Shown here: in pieces, positions 61,018 to 64,000 of the stretch
How the letters are laid out: every line of letters begins with the position of its first letter
How positions within the stretch are numbered: the stretch's first letter is position 1
The notes under the pieces: model-generated
Database searches by the model: none
Seen by the model: the letters and a program-made list of their open reading frames with translations, nothing else
What the model was told of the DNA's origin: nothing
Position numbers and translations under genes: made by a program
From: Sphingomonas sp. Leaf230
GTDB lineage: Bacteria > Pseudomonadota > Alphaproteobacteria > Sphingomonadales > Sphingomonadaceae
Assembly (NCBI RefSeq): GCF_001421745.1
Contig: NZ_LMKW01000001.1
Coordinates: forward strand, 62,001 to 126,000
DNA: 64,000 nucleotides
Direction: 5' to 3'

Positions 61018-62415
61018 TCAGGTAGCGGCCAAGGCGTCGACCATTCCCGCCGCCAGCACGCTCAGCGTGTCGTCGCGCGCGCCCATCACCACGATCCGGT
61101 CGCCTGGCCGCGCCTCCGCGACCAGCGCCGCGGCAGCCTCGGCACGGTCGGCGATGTACCGCGCGACCCGACCACCCTCGACGATCTGCCCGACGATGTC
61201 GGCGCTGGTGACCTCCCGCGCGACCGTCCCGCCGTAATAGGCGGGGTCGGGCAGGACGAGCACGTCGTCCTCCGCCATTCGCTCGACGAACGTAGCGACC
61301 AACTCGCGCCCCATGACCTTCAACGGCCCATAGCCATGCGGCTGGAAGAACAGGAGCAAGCGTCCCGGAAACGCGTGGAGCGTGTCGAGCGTCGCCGCGA
61401 TCTTATCCGGGTTGTGCCCGAAATCGTCGATCACTGCGACCCCGCGAGCTTCTCCCACGAGGTCGAAGCGACGACGCAGCCCAGTGAACCCAGCAATCGC
61501 CTTGACCGCATCGGTCAACGACACGTCCGCCGCCATCGCCGCCCCGATCGCAGCCAGCGCATTCGACACGTTATGCCGCCCCGGCACGGCCAGCTTCACC
61601 GGCGTCCGAACGCCACGCGAGACGATATCGAAGCGGATAGCGAACGGCTCCGGCTTGAGGTTCTCGGCACGTAGATCCGCCGACGCATCGATCGCAAAGG
61701 TGGTGATCTGACCGCGCGGCAGCCGCGAGGCGAGTGCCGCCGCATCGGGATCGTTCGCGTTCACCACCGCCGTCTCGGCCGTCGCGACGAAGTCCCCGAA
61801 CAGCACGCGCAGTTCCTCCAACGACTTGTGGTCGAGGCTGACATTGTTGAGCACCGCGATCTTCGGCGCATAGCCGGCAATCGACCCGTCGCTCTCATCC
61901 ACTTCGCTGACGAAAGCCTCACCCTCTCCGACCAGCGCGCTGGCGAACGGGGAGTCGGGCGTGGCAAAGTTCTTCATCACCGCGCCGTTCATCACCGTCG
62001 GATCGCGCCCGACGGCGTGCAGGATCCAGCCGATCATCCCGGTGACGGTCGACTTGCCGCTCGTCCCCGCCACCCCGATCGGTAGCCGGCTATCGTTGAA
62101 CAGCGACGCCAGCATGGCCGCGCGGGTCGAGCGGGTGCAGCCGAACGCATCCGCCGCGATCATGTCCGGCACGGTCGCCTCGATCGCCGCGGAAGCGATG
62201 ACAAGCTGGTCCGCCGAGACGATCCCGCTGCCGTCCTGCGGGAACAGCGCGACGCCCTTCGCCGCGAGGTCGTCGAACTTGGCAGGCACGCGGCCTTGGT
62301 CGAGGTTGCGGTCCGAGCCGGCAACAGTCGCGCCGCGGCCCGCGAGGATCATCGCGAGCGGCATCATGCCGCTGCCGCCGATGCCGACGAAGAAACAGGG
62401 TTTGCTGATATCCAT
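61018..62415 (-). CDS. Mur ligase family protein (Mpl/MurC-like UDP-MurNAc ligase)
   Basis: 465 residues. It has the Mur-ligase ATP motif GVAGTSGKSTVTGM, the central-domain SEVDESDGSI and VLNNVSLDHKSLEEL, and the C-terminal FGHNPDKIAATL and PDPAYYGG. The N-terminal GIGGSGMMPLAMIL binds the UDP-MurNAc moiety, so it is MurC- or Mpl-like. Divergence from an LD-carboxypeptidase gene points to Mpl (joining tripeptide to UDP-MurNAc in wall recycling), but MurC cannot be excluded. The start ATG 62415 is chosen by the conserved beginning. Confidence 0.83.
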   Translation of the reverse strand: MDISKPCFFVGIGGSGMMPLAMILAGRGATVAGSDRNLDQGRVPAKFDDLAAKGVALFPQDGSGIVSADQLVIASAAIEATVPDMIAADAFGCTRSTRAAMLASLFNDSRLPIGVAGTSGKSTVTGMIGWILHAVGRDPTVMNGAVMKNFATPDSPFASALVGEGEAFVSEVDESDGSIAGYAPKIAVLNNVSLDHKSLEELRVLFGDFVATAETAVVNANDPDAAALASRLPRGQITTFAIDASADLRAENLKPEPFAIRFDIVSRGVRTPVKLAVPGRHNVSNALAAIGAAMAADVSLTDAVKAIAGFTGLRRRFDLVGEARGVAVIDDFGHNPDKIAATLDTLHAFPGRLLLFFQPHGYGPLKVMGRELVATFVERMAEDDVLVLPDPAYYGGTVAREVTSADIVGQIVEGGRVARYIADRAEAAAALVAEARPGDRIVVMGARDDTLSVLAAGMVDALAAT

Positions 62416-62467
62416 CGGCCCGCGATATGGGCGGTTTGGAAACGGGGCAAGGTCGGGAACACGAACA

Positions 62468-63283
62468 ATGCGCATCGGTGTCCTCGCCGCGTCGAGCCGG
62501 ACCAATCCCGCGGCGATCGCCAAGATCACCGCCTACGTAGCCACCGCGTTCCCGGGGGTCGAACTCGTCTTCCACCCGCAGTGCCTGGAGACCGACGGCC
62601 ACTTCGCCGGTTCCGATTTCCGCAGGGCGGCGGCGTTCCTCGAATACGCCAACGATCCGGCGTTCGACGCGATCTGGTTCCTCCGTGGTGGCTATGGCGC
62701 GAACCGCATCCTCGCGATGGTCATGCCCGAACTCGGCCGCGCAGCGCGGCACAAGACCTATCTCGGCTATTCCGACGTCGGCTTCCTGCTCGGTGCGCTC
62801 TATGCCCGGCGGATCGGGCGGCCGGTGCACGGCCCGATGGTCAGCGACGTCAACCGTCATGACGGAGAAGCGACGGTCGCGCGATCGCTCGGCTGGATGG
62901 TGCGCGGCGATCGGGCCGCGCTGGAGCCGGGACTGAACGGGCAACCGTCGGCCGCCTTCAACCTGAGCATCCTCACCTCGCTGATCGGTACGCCGTGGCT
63001 GCCCGACCTGACCGACCACGTCTTGATCGTCGAGGAGGTGTCCGAGCCCATGTACGCGATCGACCGCATGCTCTTCAAAGTCGCCAACGCCACGCAGTTG
63101 AAGGGCATCGCCGGCCTGCGCCTCGGTGCGGTGACGGCGGTGCAGGAGAACGATCCACCCTGGGGCGAGACACTCGATTACATGATGGTGCGGTGGAGCC
63201 GCGACATGGGCGTGCCGTATCTCGGTCGCGCGGAAGTCGGCCACACGCAGGCAAACCATGTCGTCCCGTTCGGGGTGGCGTGA
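62468..63283 (+). CDS. LD-carboxypeptidase, S66 family
   Basis: 271 residues. The nucleophile region FLRGGYGANRIL holds the Gly-Gly-Tyr-Gly element; catalytic Ser is expected in YSDVGFLLGAL, and the Glu/His pair in VEEVSEPMYAIDRML and VGHTQANHVVPFG. Trims the terminal D-Ala of murein tetrapeptides. Divergent from the Mur ligase gene with a 52-base gap, so the pair probably works in recycling. The upstream open frame reaching 61961 is antisense to the ligase and not coding. Confidence 0.88.
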   Translation: MRIGVLAASSRTNPAAIAKITAYVATAFPGVELVFHPQCLETDGHFAGSDFRRAAAFLEYANDPAFDAIWFLRGGYGANRILAMVMPELGRAARHKTYLGYSDVGFLLGALYARRIGRPVHGPMVSDVNRHDGEATVARSLGWMVRGDRAALEPGLNGQPSAAFNLSILTSLIGTPWLPDLTDHVLIVEEVSEPMYAIDRMLFKVANATQLKGIAGLRLGAVTAVQENDPPWGETLDYMMVRWSRDMGVPYLGRAEVGHTQANHVVPFGVA

Positions 63284-63358
63284 CGTTCGACCCCGGCTTG
63301 CCTATATAGGGTGTGCGACGGCATAAGCCGCGGCTCTTCCAACACCAGAAAGTCCTCC

Positions 63359-64000
63359 ATGTCCGTCATGTTCCGAATCACGCTGCCCGACGGTTCCGTC
63401 CGCGAGGTTGCGCCCGGGACTACCCCCGCGGACGTCGCCGCCGCGATCGGCCCCGGTCTCGCTAAGGCCGCGCTCGCCGCGCGCATCGACGGGCAGGTGC
63501 GCGATCTCAACCGGCCGTTCGAGGGCGACACCGCGCTCGCGCTGGTGACCGCGCGCGACGAGGCGGATGCGCTGGAGCTCGTCCGCCACGATCTTGCGCA
63601 CGTCATGGCCGAAGCGGTGCAGCACCTCTTCCCCGGCACGCAGATCACTTTTGGCCCTGCGACCGACGATGGCTTCTATTACGACTTCGCGCCGAAGGAC
63701 CGCCCCTTCACCGAGGAGGACCTGCCCGCGATCGAAGCCGAGATGCGCGCGATCATCGCCCGGAACGAGCCGTTCCTGCGCGAGGTTTGGTCGCGCCAGC
63801 AGCTGATGGACCGCTGGACGCAGCAGGGCGAGAGCTTCAAGGCCGAATGGGCCGCCGAACTGCCCGAGGGCGAGGAACTGACGATCTACCGCCAGGGCGA
63901 GTGGCTCGACATGTGCCGCGGGCCGCACATGGCCTCGACCGGGAAGCTCGACCCCGCCGCGTTCAAGCTCACGCGCGTCAGCGGTGCGTATTGGCGCGGC
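63359..64000 (+). CDS. thrS: Threonine--tRNA ligase, N-terminal part (cut by window edge)
   Basis: 214 codons are in the window. The TGS domain (FRITLPDGSVREVAPGTTPADVA) and the second N-terminal editing domain (ARDEADALELVRHDLAHVMA with HDLAHVMAEAVQHLFP, and DGFYYDFAPKDRPF) identify ThrRS; the beginning of the zinc-editing region CRGPHMASTG is also visible. The catalytic core continues beyond the right edge. ATG 63359 follows CCTCC, with no obvious leader-type regulation. Confidence 0.95.
   Translation, partial: MSVMFRITLPDGSVREVAPGTTPADVAAAIGPGLAKAALAARIDGQVRDLNRPFEGDTALALVTARDEADALELVRHDLAHVMAEAVQHLFPGTQITFGPATDDGFYYDFAPKDRPFTEEDLPAIEAEMRAIIARNEPFLREVWSRQQLMDRWTQQGESFKAEWAAELPEGEELTIYRQGEWLDMCRGPHMASTGKLDPAAFKLTRVSGAYWRG

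Overview
The window is a chromosomal segment of an alphaproteobacterium of the Sphingomonadales, most probably a Sphingomonas species. The evidence is high GC with dense GC-ending codons, a PhyR-NepR-EcfG general stress locus, a GTTC-N7-GTTC LexA box in front of recA, an ATP synthase zeta-type inhibitor (DUF1476), and several small proteins of a kind I associate with sphingomonads. No plasmid, phage, transposase, tRNA, rRNA or CRISPR array is visible. Both ends cut genes: a uracil-DNA glycosylase-like gene on the left and thrS on the right.

Layout. 0-9 kb: UDG fragment, ETF-ubiquinone oxidoreductase, a TPR protein with a damaged or non-canonical start, ispE, recA, a methyltransferase and a GST. 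8.5-17 kb: dicarboxylate symporter, Xaa-Pro peptidase, alaS, a secreted hypothetical protein, a ThDP enzyme and an SMP-30 lactonase. 17.6-25 kb: a tightly overlapping run scoA - acid phosphatase - DUF5076 - scoB - GST - hydrolase, then leuC - micro-ORF - leuD - quinone oxidoreductase. 25-32 kb: DUF1476, BolA and Grx4, MBL hydrolase, DUF4230, nadA and nadC, RNase T2, plus two very small genes on the minus strand. 32-43.7 kb: tamA-tamB-nagZ, map with a ParD-like gene, and scpA-scpB-tatA-tatB-tatC closed by a strong hairpin terminator. 43.8-48.1 kb: the general stress response locus (entericidin, PhyP-like kinase, nepR, then divergent phyR, a 45-residue membrane protein, ecfG). 48-64 kb: glnE, bcp, an M23 peptidase, erpA, xthA, two envelope proteins, a divergent acyltransferase/desaturase pair, hydrolases with an HTH/membrane pair, a Mur ligase divergent from an LD-carboxypeptidase, and thrS.

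Two themes stand out. First, the intergenic regions are seeded with at least six families of short GC-rich inverted repeats, and two copies lie inside genes in frame: one adds roughly 35-40 residues to IspE, the other forms most of the signal peptide of a lipoprotein phosphatase. Second, the stress locus and two very small genes far from it share upstream GGAAC-N16-(near CGTT) motifs, suggesting a local EcfG regulon with unannotated small proteins. All product names are from reading the sequence; no database search was run.
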